DNA of 64,000 bases, taken from positions 1,935,001-1,999,000 of the forward strand of contig NZ_CP108882.1 of assembly GCF_036347055.1 (NCBI RefSeq). The letters run 5' to 3'. Position numbers and translations under genes: made by a program. Below are positions 52,636-64,000 of the stretch, piece after piece. The DNA comes from Streptomyces sp. NBC_00820 (lineage in GTDB: Bacteria; Actinomycetota; Actinomycetes; Streptomycetales; Streptomycetaceae). The notes beneath the pieces are model-generated. The model made no database searches and had not been told where the DNA came from. It worked only from the letters and a program-made list of their open reading frames with translations. Each line of letters starts with the position of its first letter. The first letter of the stretch is position 1.

Positions 52636-53763
52636 TCACATCAGCGGGATCAGGAAGCGGCGCAGGCGCTCCTCGTACTCCTCGGGGTTCACGTTCCACA
52701 TCGCCGCGTGCGGGGCCTGCGGCACGGGGTGCAGGGCGACGAGGTCGGGGCGGCGCTCGGCGAGGCGGCGGGAGTACTCCCACGGGGCCACCTGGTCGTC
52801 CGGGCCGTGGAAGATCAGGGTGGGTACGGCGAGCAGTTCGGGGTCGGTGGTCTCGGTGACCTGGTCGGCGGTCAGTCCGGCACGGCCCTGCGCGGCCCGC
52901 ACCGCGAGCGGCAGCAGGGGTCCGGGGGTGTGGTGGGCCCGGGCGAGGGCGCGCAGCGTGGCCTCCCAGTCGAGCACCGGCGAGTCGAGGACCAGGCCGG
53001 CGATGCGGTCGCGCACGGCGGAGTGCTCGGCGGCGCGCAGGGCCATGGTGGCGCCGGTGGACCAGCCGAGCAGGACGACCCGGCGGGCGCCGTAGCGGAC
53101 GGCGTAGCGGATCGCCGCGTCGACGTCGCGCCACTCGGTCTCGCCGAGGTGGCTCAGGCCGTCCGGCGGGCGCGGGGCGCCGAGGTCGCCGCGGTAGGCG
53201 AGGGCGAGGACGGGCACGTGGCGCTCGTGCAGGAACCGCATGACGTTCATGGCCTGCTCGCGGGTGGTGCCCAGGCCGTGCACCGCGATCACCCAGGTGT
53301 CCCGTGCGCCGGGCACGAACCAGGCGGGCAGGGCGCCCAGCTCGCCGGGCACGTCGATGTCGGCGTGGTCGAGGCCGAGGGCGGTGCTCGGGTTGCCGAC
53401 GTACACGTTCGGGGTGAGCCAGACGTCGTCGCCGGCGGCGAGGGTGCCGTGGGTGACGCGTTCGAGGCGGCGTACGACGGTGTCGGCGGTCTGCCCGGCC
53501 GAGGGCGTCACCGGGCCGACGACCGCGTGGGAGCCGTCACCGGCCAGGCCGTAGGTGCCGGGGCGCAGGGAGGCCAGGTGGCGGGTGAGCGTGATCCGGC
53601 CGGGCGCCGTCGCGTGCACGGTGAGCCGTGGCTCGGTGGGCAGCGGGCGTCCCGGAGGCGCCTTCAGCGCGGCGGCACTCGCCAGCCGTCCGGCGGCCAC
53701 GGCCGCCGCCCCGGCGGCCAGCACGGTGGTGAGGGCGGCGGCGGCCGCTTTGGCTGTACGCAC
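52636..53763 (-). CDS. Alpha/beta hydrolase with N-terminal membrane anchor
   Basis: A 375-residue protein. A signal anchor (about 5-30, AAAAALTTVLAAGAAAVAAG) precedes a long beta-rich region (about 40-150) and a C-terminal alpha/beta hydrolase fold with nucleophile elbow LLGWSTGAT, acid Asp in FHGPDDQVAPWE and His in PQAPHAAMWNVNPE. It may act on extracellular esters or lipids. GTG 53763 is the best-fitting start; the frame to 53955 is Arg/Ala-rich filler. Confidence 0.87.
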   Translation of the reverse strand: MRTAKAAAAALTTVLAAGAAAVAAGRLASAAALKAPPGRPLPTEPRLTVHATAPGRITLTRHLASLRPGTYGLAGDGSHAVVGPVTPSAGQTADTVVRRLERVTHGTLAAGDDVWLTPNVYVGNPSTALGLDHADIDVPGELGALPAWFVPGARDTWVIAVHGLGTTREQAMNVMRFLHERHVPVLALAYRGDLGAPRPPDGLSHLGETEWRDVDAAIRYAVRYGARRVVLLGWSTGATMALRAAEHSAVRDRIAGLVLDSPVLDWEATLRALARAHHTPGPLLPLAVRAAQGRAGLTADQVTETTDPELLAVPTLIFHGPDDQVAPWEYSRRLAERRPDLVALHPVPQAPHAAMWNVNPEEYEERLRRFLIPLM

Positions 53764-53834
53764 CCGTCCAGTGTCGTGGGCGTCACCGGCCCCGGCCAGC
53801 GGAGGGGCGGGGCCGGTGCGGGTGCGGGCGGCCG

Positions 53835-54524
53835 TCACGCCCGCTGGCCGTACCCCTTCAGCCGTCCTGCGACCTCCGACAGCTGGGTCTGCGTCAGGAG
53901 GGACGGGCTCAGCCCCGGCACCGAGGACGCGGTGAGCCACAGGCGGCACATCCACTCCAGTTGGGCGGTGTGGTCGTAGGCGCGGCCGAGGGTGGGGGCG
54001 TAGGTGATCGTGCCGTGGTTCTGCAGGAGGCAGGCGGAGCGGCCGGCGAGGGCGCGGAGCATGTTCCGGGCCAGTTCGTCGGTGCCGTACGTCGCGTAGG
54101 GCGCGACCCGGACGGGGCCGCCGAGGGCTGCGGTCATGTAGTGGATCGCGGGCAGCTCGGTGACGAGGGTGGAGACGGCGGTGGCGTGCACGGCGTGGGT
54201 GTGGACGACCGCGCGGGCGTCGGTGGTGCGGTAGACGGCGAGGTGCATGGGCAGTTCGCTGGTCGGTACCAGCGTGCCGAGCAGTTGCCGGCCGTCGAGG
54301 TCGACGCCGGTGATGTCCTCGGGGGTCAGCCGGTCGTAGGGCACGCCCGAGGGCGTGACCAGCACGATGTCCCCGACGCGCGCCGAGACGTTGCCGGAGG
54401 TGCCGACGACCAGCCCGTCGGCCACGGTCCGCCGGGCCGTCGCGACCAGCTCCTCCCAGACCCGCGCCTCCTCGCCGTCCGCTTCCCTGACTTCCCCGTC
54501 CGCGTGCCGCCGCTGTTCAGCCAT
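53835..54524 (-). CDS. Class II aldolase/adducin family protein
   Basis: A 229-residue protein of the L-fuculose-phosphate aldolase type. Zinc and catalytic motifs: GTSGNVSAR, SELPMHLAVY (catalytic Glu) and VVHTHAVHATAVS, with a C-terminal LLQNHGTI. It would cleave or form a 2-keto-sugar phosphate, possibly in methylthioribulose or deoxy-sugar metabolism. ATG 54524 starts just before a charged non-conserved segment; the longer frame is filler. Confidence 0.9.
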   Translation of the reverse strand: MAEQRRHADGEVREADGEEARVWEELVATARRTVADGLVVGTSGNVSARVGDIVLVTPSGVPYDRLTPEDITGVDLDGRQLLGTLVPTSELPMHLAVYRTTDARAVVHTHAVHATAVSTLVTELPAIHYMTAALGGPVRVAPYATYGTDELARNMLRALAGRSACLLQNHGTITYAPTLGRAYDHTAQLEWMCRLWLTASSVPGLSPSLLTQTQLSEVAGRLKGYGQRA

Positions 54525-54763
54525 GCGGCGATCCTGCCAGGCGGCCCGGCCTGCGGGGAGAGGGCCGACCGCCCGATTCGGCCCGCCGGGGCGGACGTAC
54601 GCCGGCCGCCGCCGAACGGCCGTCCCCGGCGCGGCGGTCGTACCACCGAACGAGCGGACATCGCCGCGAGGCGGCCGTAAATCGGCGGCCCCGGCGACGG
54701 CCCGGCGTTCAATGATCCTTCTCGCCCGCTGGACCCCGCTCCGCCGCCACCCCGGGGGGACGC

Positions 54764-55519
54764 ATGGCCCGTGATCGCACACCTTCCCGCAGCCGCGCCG
54801 GCGTCCTCGCGGCGGCCACGGCGGCGCTCGCCCTCGCGGGTTCCCAGGCCGTCGCCGCCGGGCCGTCGGCGGCCGTGGCGGGCCTGCCCAGGGGGCACGA
54901 CGTGTCGTCCCATCAGAAGCACGTCGACTGGGCAGCCGTCCGGTCGCGGGGCGCACGGTTCGTATACGTCAAGGCGACCGAGTCCACGGACTACCGCAAC
55001 CCGTACTTCGCCCGGCAGTACGGGGGCGCGCGGCGGGCGGGCCTGATCCGGGGCGCGTACCACTTCGCCCTGCCGGACCGGTCCTCCGGCGCACGTCAGG
55101 CCGCCTTCTTCGTGCGGCACGGCGGAGCCTGGCGGGCGGACGGGCGGACGCTGCCGCCCGCGCTCGACATCGAGTACAACCCGTACGACGCGCACCACAA
55201 GTGCTACGGGCTGAGCCGGACCCGGATGGTGCGCTGGATCCGGTCGTTCAGCGACGAGATCAAGCGGGAGACGGGCCGCCGTCCGGCCATCTACACCACC
55301 ACCCACTGGTGGAAGGCGTGCACCGGCAACAGCCGCGCCTTCGCCGCGAACCACGCGCTGTGGATCGCCAGTCACGGCACGCCGGACCCCGGATCGCTGC
55401 CCGGCGGCTGGCGGCACTGGACCTTCTGGCAGTACGGCATCAAGGGCGGTCTACCGGGTGACCAGAATCTCTTCAACGGGTCCCCCGGCAGGCTGCGGGC
55501 CTTCGCGCGCGGCCGTTGA
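54764..55519 (+). CDS. Secreted GH25 muramidase (lysozyme)
   Basis: A 251-residue exported enzyme: signal peptide (about 10-35, ending AVAAG) and a GH25 domain with GHDVSSHQKHVDWAAVRSRGARFVYVKATEST, ALDIEYN (catalytic Asp/Glu) and HWTFWQYG. Family members cleave MurNAc-GlcNAc bonds like Chalaropsis lysozyme. It may act in growth, sporulation or attack on other bacteria. The upstream 239 bp contain no gene. ATG 54764 follows GGGGGGAC. Confidence 0.92.
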   Translation: MARDRTPSRSRAGVLAAATAALALAGSQAVAAGPSAAVAGLPRGHDVSSHQKHVDWAAVRSRGARFVYVKATESTDYRNPYFARQYGGARRAGLIRGAYHFALPDRSSGARQAAFFVRHGGAWRADGRTLPPALDIEYNPYDAHHKCYGLSRTRMVRWIRSFSDEIKRETGRRPAIYTTTHWWKACTGNSRAFAANHALWIASHGTPDPGSLPGGWRHWTFWQYGIKGGLPGDQNLFNGSPGRLRAFARGR

Positions 55520-55593
55520 CCAAGTGGCGCCTGGGGCGTCGGTCCCGAGCGGAATCCAGACCCCCCGATCCGGACACCACCGAGCCTGCCTCA

Positions 55594-55615
55594 GTTCACC
55601 TTCCGTTCACCCGGG
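55594..55615 (+). promoter_or_regulatory. PHO box (PhoP-binding direct repeat)
   Basis: Two 11-nt direct-repeat units, GTTCACC at 55594-55600 and GTTCACC at 55605-55611, match the PhoP consensus of Streptomyces. They lie about 50 bp upstream of the phosphate transporter gene and indicate phosphate-dependent control. Confidence 0.8.
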
Positions 55616-55662
55616 TTGCTTACGGTCCAACAGCCAATGACCTCGAACGATTGCCTGGGTAA

Positions 55663-56925
55663 ATGGAAAACTTCTCGCTGATCCTCGCGATTGTGGTGGT
55701 AACCGCACTCGCGTTCGATTTCACGAACGGTTTTCATGACACCGCCAACGCGATGGCCACGACCATCTCGACCGGTGCACTCAAGCCCAAGGTCGCGGTG
55801 GCCATGTCCGCCGCCCTCAACCTTGTGGGCGCTTTCCTCTCCGTGGAGGTCGCCAACACGATCTCCAAGGGTCTCGTCGATGAGAACGGCATCCGTCCCG
55901 AGGTCATCTTCGCCGCCCTGACCGGCGCGATCCTCTGGAACCTGGTGACCTGGCTGGTGGGGCTGCCCTCCAGTTCCTCCCACGCCCTGATGGGCGGCCT
56001 GATCGGCGCCACCGTCGCCTCCGCCGGCTTCGGCGCGGTCCACGGTGACGTCCTCGTCACCAAGGTGCTGCTCCCGGCGGTCGCCGCACCGATCGTGGCC
56101 GGCCTCGCCGCCATGCTCTCCACCCGCTTCTCCTACGGCATCGGCAAGAACGCCGACGGCGAGGCCACCCGCAAGGGCTACCGCGCCGGCCAGATAGCCT
56201 CCGCCGGCCTGGTCTCCCTGGCCCACGGCACCAACGACGCCCAGAAGACGATGGGCATCATCACCCTCGCGCTGATCGCGGGCGGCACCATCGCCCCCGG
56301 CTCGAACCCTCCCACCTGGGTGATCCTCTCCGCCGGCCTGGCCATCGCGCTCGGCACCTACATCGGCGGCTGGCGGATCATCCGCACCATGGGCAAGGGT
56401 CTGACCGACCTGGAGCCGCGCCAGGGCTTCGCCGCGCAGACCAGCGCCGCCACGGCCATCCTGGCCTCCTCCCACCTCGGCTTCTCCCTCTCCACCACCC
56501 ACGTCGTCTCCGGCGCGGTGATGGGCGCGGGTGTCGGCCGCAAGGGCGGCGTGGTCCGCTGGTCCACCGCGACCCGCATGTTCGTCGCCTGGGCGCTGAC
56601 CCTGCCGGCCGCCGCGCTGGTCGGCGCGGGCGCCGAGTCCGTGACGGACCTCGGCGACTGGGGTACCGCGCTCGTCGCCGTCTTCCTGATCGCCTCCAGC
56701 GCCGCGATCTGGAAGTTCTCCCGCCGCGAGGTCGTCGACCACACCAACGTCACCGCCGACGACGCCACCACCGAGCCGATCGGCGCGGTCACCGCCGCCA
56801 TGGCCGCGGTCGCCCCGCCGCCCACCGGCGCGGTCACCGAGGACCTGGCGATCACCATCCCGGCCCAGGCCATCGCCGAACCGGCCCCCGCGACCCCGGC
56901 CATCCCGCCGGCCGCCACGGTCTGA
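55663..56925 (+). CDS. pit: Low-affinity inorganic phosphate transporter (PiT family)
   Basis: A 420-residue transporter with about ten helices. Family motifs occur in both halves: DFTNGFHDTANAMAT near the N-terminus and LAHGTNDAQKTMGI in the second half. The C-terminal tail (about 350-420) is Ala/Pro-rich and cytosolic. PiT proteins move phosphate as metal-phosphate with protons. The PHO box upstream implies regulation by PhoR-PhoP. ATG 55663. A small membrane gene follows and probably shares its mRNA. Confidence 0.94.
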   Translation: MENFSLILAIVVVTALAFDFTNGFHDTANAMATTISTGALKPKVAVAMSAALNLVGAFLSVEVANTISKGLVDENGIRPEVIFAALTGAILWNLVTWLVGLPSSSSHALMGGLIGATVASAGFGAVHGDVLVTKVLLPAVAAPIVAGLAAMLSTRFSYGIGKNADGEATRKGYRAGQIASAGLVSLAHGTNDAQKTMGIITLALIAGGTIAPGSNPPTWVILSAGLAIALGTYIGGWRIIRTMGKGLTDLEPRQGFAAQTSAATAILASSHLGFSLSTTHVVSGAVMGAGVGRKGGVVRWSTATRMFVAWALTLPAAALVGAGAESVTDLGDWGTALVAVFLIASSAAIWKFSRREVVDHTNVTADDATTEPIGAVTAAMAAVAPPPTGAVTEDLAITIPAQAIAEPAPATPAIPPAATV

Positions 56926-56959
56926 CCCCCGCGCCCCGGTAACCGAAGGAAGCATCCTC

Positions 56960-57187
56960 ATGAAGATCGACTGGGCGGCCATCGGCTCCGTCTTCGGCGT
57001 CAGCCTCCTGGTGGCCGTCGGCCTGGTGGCCCTGTTCACCCTCGGCATCAACGGCCTGGCCCGCCGCGAGAAGGCCGTCGCGCAGGGCGGCTCGGCGGCG
57101 CTCGCGCTGGCCGGCGCCTACGTCTGCTTCGCGGCGTGCGCGGCCGCGGTGGCGTACGGCATCAGCCTGATCGTCGCGAAGCCCTGA
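56960..57187 (+). CDS. Small two-helix membrane protein of the pit operon
   Basis: A 75-residue protein with two helices (about 6-30 and 46-70: FGVSLLVAVGLVALFTLGI; ALAGAYVCFAACAAAVAYGISLIV) separated by a basic RREK loop. It starts 34 bp after the pit stop with AGGAAGC as SD. A similar small protein follows pit genes in other Streptomyces; it may be a partner or regulator of the transporter. No other clue to function. Confidence 0.82.
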   Translation: MKIDWAAIGSVFGVSLLVAVGLVALFTLGINGLARREKAVAQGGSAALALAGAYVCFAACAAAVAYGISLIVAKP

Positions 57188-57190
57188 CCC

Positions 57191-57310
57191 GACGGTCCTG
57201 ACTGCGCGCCCTGGCTCGACGGTCCTGACTGCGCGCCCTGGCTCGACGGTCCTGACTGCGCGCCCTGGCTCGGCGGTCCTGACTGCGTGTCCTGACTGCG
57301 CGTGCAGACT
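57191..57310. repeat. 27-bp tandem repeat, about 3.7 copies
   Basis: GACGGTCCTGACTGCGCGCC begins at 57191 and repeats at 57218, 57245 and 57272 with few changes (the last truncated). The 27-bp period keeps frame, but no start codon or SD precedes it, so it is read as non-coding. It lies directly after the pit operon. Confidence 0.85.
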
Positions 57311-57370
57311 CGGCCGGTCGCGGCCGGGTCGCCCGGCCGAACGAACGACCCGGCCACTGAACGACCGGCT

Positions 57371-57408
57371 GAACGGCTCCTCCCGGCATGTGCCGCGGGG
57401 AGCCGTTC
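57371..57408 (+). terminator. Terminator of the pit operon
   Basis: GAACGGCTCC pairs with GGAGCCGTTC across a 17-nt loop. Confidence 0.7.
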
Positions 57409-57489
57409 GCATGTCCCGGTGGCGCTCGGGCGGCCGGGGTGTGGGGCTCAGCACACTCTCCCCCCGCAGGTCAACGGCAGGTTGACGTC

Positions 57490-57660
57490 GTTCCGGGCGC
57501 ATGGTGGACTTCCCAGGCCATGTACGGCGGCAGCAGAGGAAGTCCGGTGCGAATCCGGCGCGGTCCCGCCACTGTCACCGGGGTAGGAACCCCCGGGAGC
57601 CAGGAACTCTCGCCGCCGGTCTCGTCGAACCAGGGCGTGGACACCCTGAGTGAGGACATA
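57490..57660 (+). promoter_or_regulatory. Cobalamin (B12) riboswitch
   Basis: The conserved core is present: GGAAGTCCGGTGCGAATCC (57538 on) followed by the B12 box GCCACTG at about 57568-57574, then a paired CCGGGAGCCAGGAACTCTCGC region. The element ends near a GAGGAC SD at about 57651. In Streptomyces such riboswitches shut down cobalamin synthesis or transport when adenosylcobalamin is plentiful. It precedes cobD, so it should set expression of the cob cluster. Confidence 0.9.
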
Positions 57661-57665
57661 CCGCC

Positions 57666-57725
57666 ATGCTCGGCTGCCCGTTGAGGACAAGTACCAGGAT
57701 CGCCCCTGTGCCCACGGCCGGCTGA
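57666..57725 (+). CDS. Putative 19-codon uORF between riboswitch and cobD
   Basis: ATG 57666 has GAGGAC 10 nt upstream and opens a 19-residue ORF (MLGCPLRTSTRIAPVPTAG) that stops at TGA 57723-57725, 4 nt before the cobD ATG. cobD has no SD of its own, so its translation may depend on termination-reinitiation. No homologue is recognised. Low confidence that the peptide itself matters. Confidence 0.4.
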   Translation: MLGCPLRTSTRIAPVPTAG

Positions 57726-57729
57726 GCCG

Positions 57730-58674
57730 ATGGGTGCCGATCGCACTTACGCGTACGGTGCCGCCGCCGGCCTCCTGGGCGACCTGCTCCTCGGCGATCC
57801 CCGCCGCGGGCACCCCGTCGCCGCGTTCGGCCGGGCCGCCGGAGCCGTGGAACGCGTGCTGTGGCACGACCACCGCGGCTGGGGCGCGCTGCACACCGCC
57901 GTGTGCGCCGGTGGCGCCGTGGCCCTGGGTGCCGTGGCCGAGCGCGCCGTACGCCGCTCCCCCGCCGCCCGCCTCGCGCTGACCGCCGCCGCCGCCTGGT
58001 CCGTCGTCGGCGGGACCTCGCTGGCCCGGGAGGCGCGGGCCGTCGGGCGTGCCCTGGAGGCCGGGGACGTGCCGGCCGCCCGCGCCCGGCTGCCGCATCT
58101 GTGCGGCCGCGACCCGCAGGCCCTCGACGCCGACGGGATCGCCCGGGCGGTGGTCGAGTCGGTCGCCGAGAACACCTCCGACGCCGTCGTGGGCGCGCTG
58201 GTGTGGGGCGCCGTGGCCGGGGTGCCGGGGCTGCTGGGCTTCCGGGCGGTCAACACCCTCGACGCGATGGTGGGCCACAAGTCGCCCCGCCACCGGCGCT
58301 ACGGCTGGGCCTCCGCCCGCCTCGACGACGTCGCCGGCTGGCCCGGCGCCCGACTGACCGCCGTACTCGCCACGCTCGCCGGACCCGACCCGCGCGGGGC
58401 CGCACGGGCCTGGCGGGCCGACGCCCGCCGGCACCCGAGCCCCAACGCCGGGCCCGTCGAGGCCTCGTTCGCGGGCGCCCTCGGCGTGCGGCTCGGTGGA
58501 ACGCTGGCCTACGGCGGCCGCGTCGAACACCGGCCCGTGCTCAACGGGGCCGCCGGGCGGTCCGTCAGCGTGGCCGACATCGACCGGGCCGTACGGCTCT
58601 CCCGCCGCGTCGGCCTGCTCGCGCTCGGCGTCACCGTCGCCGCGCGCACCATCGTGAAGGGACGTGGAAAGTGA
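57730..58674 (+). CDS. cobD: Adenosylcobinamide-phosphate synthase (CobD/CbiB)
   Basis: A 314-residue membrane enzyme with about six helices. It attaches (R)-1-amino-2-propanol (or its phosphate) to adenosylcobyric acid. Family motifs GDPRRGHPVAAFGR, AENTSDAVVGALVWGAVAG and HKSPRHRRYGWASARLDDVA are present. The first start is ATG 57730, with no SD, just after the uORF stop. The stop overlaps the next gene's GTG (GTGA at 58671-58674). Confidence 0.93.
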   Translation: MGADRTYAYGAAAGLLGDLLLGDPRRGHPVAAFGRAAGAVERVLWHDHRGWGALHTAVCAGGAVALGAVAERAVRRSPAARLALTAAAAWSVVGGTSLAREARAVGRALEAGDVPAARARLPHLCGRDPQALDADGIARAVVESVAENTSDAVVGALVWGAVAGVPGLLGFRAVNTLDAMVGHKSPRHRRYGWASARLDDVAGWPGARLTAVLATLAGPDPRGAARAWRADARRHPSPNAGPVEASFAGALGVRLGGTLAYGGRVEHRPVLNGAAGRSVSVADIDRAVRLSRRVGLLALGVTVAARTIVKGRGK

Positions 58675-60175
58675 ACGGTGGTCTCCTCGTCGCCGGCACC
58701 ACCTCCGACGCCGGCAAGAGCGTCGTGACGGCCGGCATCTGCCGGTGGCTGGTGCGCCAGGGCGTCAAGGTGGCGCCCTTCAAGGCGCAGAACATGTCCC
58801 TCAACTCCTTCGTCACCCGCGAGGGCGCGGAGATCGGGCGGGCACAGGCCATGCAGGCCCAGGCGTGCCGCGTCGAGCCGACCGCGCTGATGAACCCCGT
58901 GCTGCTCAAGCCCGGTGGTGAACAGAGCAGCCAAGTGGTGCTGCTGGGAAAGCCGGTGGGCGAGATGAGCGCCCGCGGCTACCACGGCGGGCGCCAACAG
59001 CGGCTCCTCGGCACGGTGCTGGACTGTCTGGCCGAGTTGCGGGGCACGTATGACGCGGTGATCTGTGAGGGGGCCGGTTCACCCGCCGAGATCAATCTGC
59101 GGCGCACCGACATCGTCAACATGGGGATCGCGCGGGGGGCGCGGCTGCCCGTGCTCGTCGTCGGCGACATCGACCGCGGCGGCGTGTTCGCCTCCTTCTT
59201 CGGCACGGTCGCCCTGCTCTCGCCCGAGGACCAGGAGCTGGTCGCCGGGTTCCTGGTGAACAAGTTCCGCGGGGACGTCTCGCTGCTGGAGCCCGGCCTG
59301 GACATGCTGCACGGGCTCACCGGACGGCACACCTACGGCGTGCTGCCGTTCCGGCACGGCCTCGGCATCGACGAGGAGGACGGCCTCAGGGTCTCCCTGC
59401 GCGGCACGGTCCGGGAGTCGACGGTGGCTCCCCCGCACGGCGAGGACGTGCTGCGGGTCGCCGTCTGCGCGATCCCCCTGATGTCCAACTTCACCGACGT
59501 GGACGCGCTGGCCGCAGAACCGGGCGTCGTCGTGCGGTTCGTGGACCGGCCCGAGGAACTGGCGGACGCGGACCTGGTGGTGGTCCCCGGCACGCGCGGG
59601 ACCGTACGGGCGCTGGAGTGGCTGCGCGAGCGCGGCCTGGCGGACGCCCTCGTGCGCAGGGCCGCCGAGGGGCGGCCGGTCCTCGGCGTCTGCGGCGGCT
59701 TCCAGCTGCTCGGGGAGCACATCGAGGACGAGGTCGAGTCGCGCGCCGGGTCCGTCCCGGGGCTCGGCGTGCTCCCGGTGCGGGTGCGGTTCGCCCGCGA
59801 GAAGACCCTGACCCGGCCGGTGGGCGAGGCCCTCGGCGAGCGGGTCGAGGGGTACGAGATCCATCACGGGGTCGCCGAAGTCCTCGGTGGAGAGCGCTTC
59901 TTGGACGGCTGCCGGGTCGGCCGGACCTGGGGCACCCACTGGCACGGTTCGCTGGAGTCGGACGGCTTCCGGCGGGCCTTCCTGCGCGAGGTGGCCGCCG
60001 CCGCGGGGCGCCGCTTCGTGCCGGCCCCCGACACCTCGTTCGCCGAGCTGCGCGAGGAGCAGCTGGACCGGCTCGGCGACCTGATCGAACAGCACGCGGA
60101 CACGGACGCGCTCTGGCGGCTCATCGAGTCGGGCGCGCCGCAAGGACTGCCTTTCATTCCACCGGGAGCGCCCGC

Positions 60176-60179
<4 letters not shown>
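58671..60179 (+). CDS. cobQ: Cobyric acid synthase (CobQ/CbiP)
   Basis: A 502-residue amidotransferase that makes the four b, d, e and g amides of adenosylcobyric acid from glutamine. The N-terminal P-loop domain has GTTSDAGKSVVTAG and CEGAGSPAEINL. The C-terminal class I glutamine amidotransferase has the nucleophile Cys in LGVCGGFQLLGE and His in YEIHHGV. GTG 58671 overlaps cobD by 4 bp. ATG of cobN overlaps its stop by 4 bp, so three steps are coupled. Confidence 0.95.
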
Positions 60180-63894
<3,715 letters not shown>

Positions 63895-63898
<4 letters not shown>

Positions 63899-64000
63899 GT
63901 ACCCCCTTTCCGTTCACGGCCGTCGTCGGCCAGGACGACCTGCGGCTCGCGCTGCTGCTGAACGCGGTGTCGCCCGCGGTCGGCGGTGTGCTGGTGCGCG
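63895..64000 (+). CDS. Magnesium/cobalt chelatase AAA+ subunit, 5' part (runs off window)
   Basis: GTG 63895 overlaps the cobN stop by 4 bp and opens [35 protein letters not shown], cut off by the window edge. [19 protein letters not shown] and GGVLVRG are the start of the ChlI/BchI-type AAA+ domain of putative cobaltochelatase subunits, just before the Walker A loop. In Streptomyces this gene normally encodes a fused AAA+/VWA subunit that works with CobN. Confidence 0.85.

Noticed and set aside
57650..57982. Alternative frame overlapping the start of cobD
   Set aside because: It is out of frame with the conserved CobD protein and lacks homology.

Overview
The window is high-GC actinobacterial DNA with the coding habits of Streptomyces: GTG and TTG starts, near-universal G or C in third codon positions, a chaplin gene, the small GATC-binding nucleoid protein Gbn, a streptophobe-family membrane protein and an Asp23/Gls24 cluster. 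From memory, the gene order matches the core chromosome of S. coelicolor around SCO1793 to SCO1849. This is ordinary vertically inherited core sequence, not an island or prophage; no tRNA, rRNA, CRISPR array or complete insertion sequence was seen.

Layout. 1-5.4 kb: the end of a Spo0M-like gene, a 169-bp MITE-like element, a PEBP-family protein, an HNH nuclease, an SPFH/NfeD pair, an ABC ATPase and a conserved unknown. 5.4-9.1 kb: chaplin chpE, a NarL-type response regulator with its GAF histidine kinase, and a secreted SLT transglycosylase behind a structured leader. 9.2-15.6 kb: a double-FHA ABC transporter, a streptophobe protein with a collagen-like tail, and serB. 15.6-21.2 kb: a SixA-type phosphatase, two tiny membrane proteins, a second copy of the MITE-like element, an MFS exporter divergent from a GntR/FadR regulator, a secreted protein, and fabG-fabI. 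21.5-30.3 kb: tldD-tldE-tyrS, small membrane and zinc-binding proteins, moaA, and a DUF485/solute-symporter pair. 30.6-42.6 kb: two tandem secreted subtilases, a CoA transferase that looks circularly permuted, an alcohol dehydrogenase, a sterol desaturase-like protein, an exonuclease-BRCT protein, a metallothionein-like protein, SURF1, GH15 and an SDR. 42.7-47.2 kb: a five-gene Asp23/AmaP envelope operon with a divergent partner, an enoyl-CoA hydratase and gbn. 47.5-55.5 kb: an ABC-F ATPase with a possible leader peptide, a zinc protease, a VOC protein, an unknown, an alpha/beta hydrolase, a class II aldolase and a GH25 muramidase. 55.6-64 kb: a PHO-boxed pit phosphate transporter operon, a cobalamin riboswitch, and cobD-cbiP-cobN-(chelatase subunit) with 4-bp overlaps.

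The most unusual signals are non-coding. Two related ~168-bp inverted-repeat elements each sit exactly on the CTAG that contains the stop codon of a gene. Seven GATC sites are packed into 87 bp upstream of gbn, whose product is known to bind GATC. A 7-codon leader ORF precedes the ABC-F gene behind a -10 hexamer placed for leaderless translation. A 19-codon uORF lies between the cobalamin riboswitch and cobD. A self-closing ~100-nt leader precedes the SLT transglycosylase. All functional assignments are from reading the sequence and family knowledge; no database search was run.
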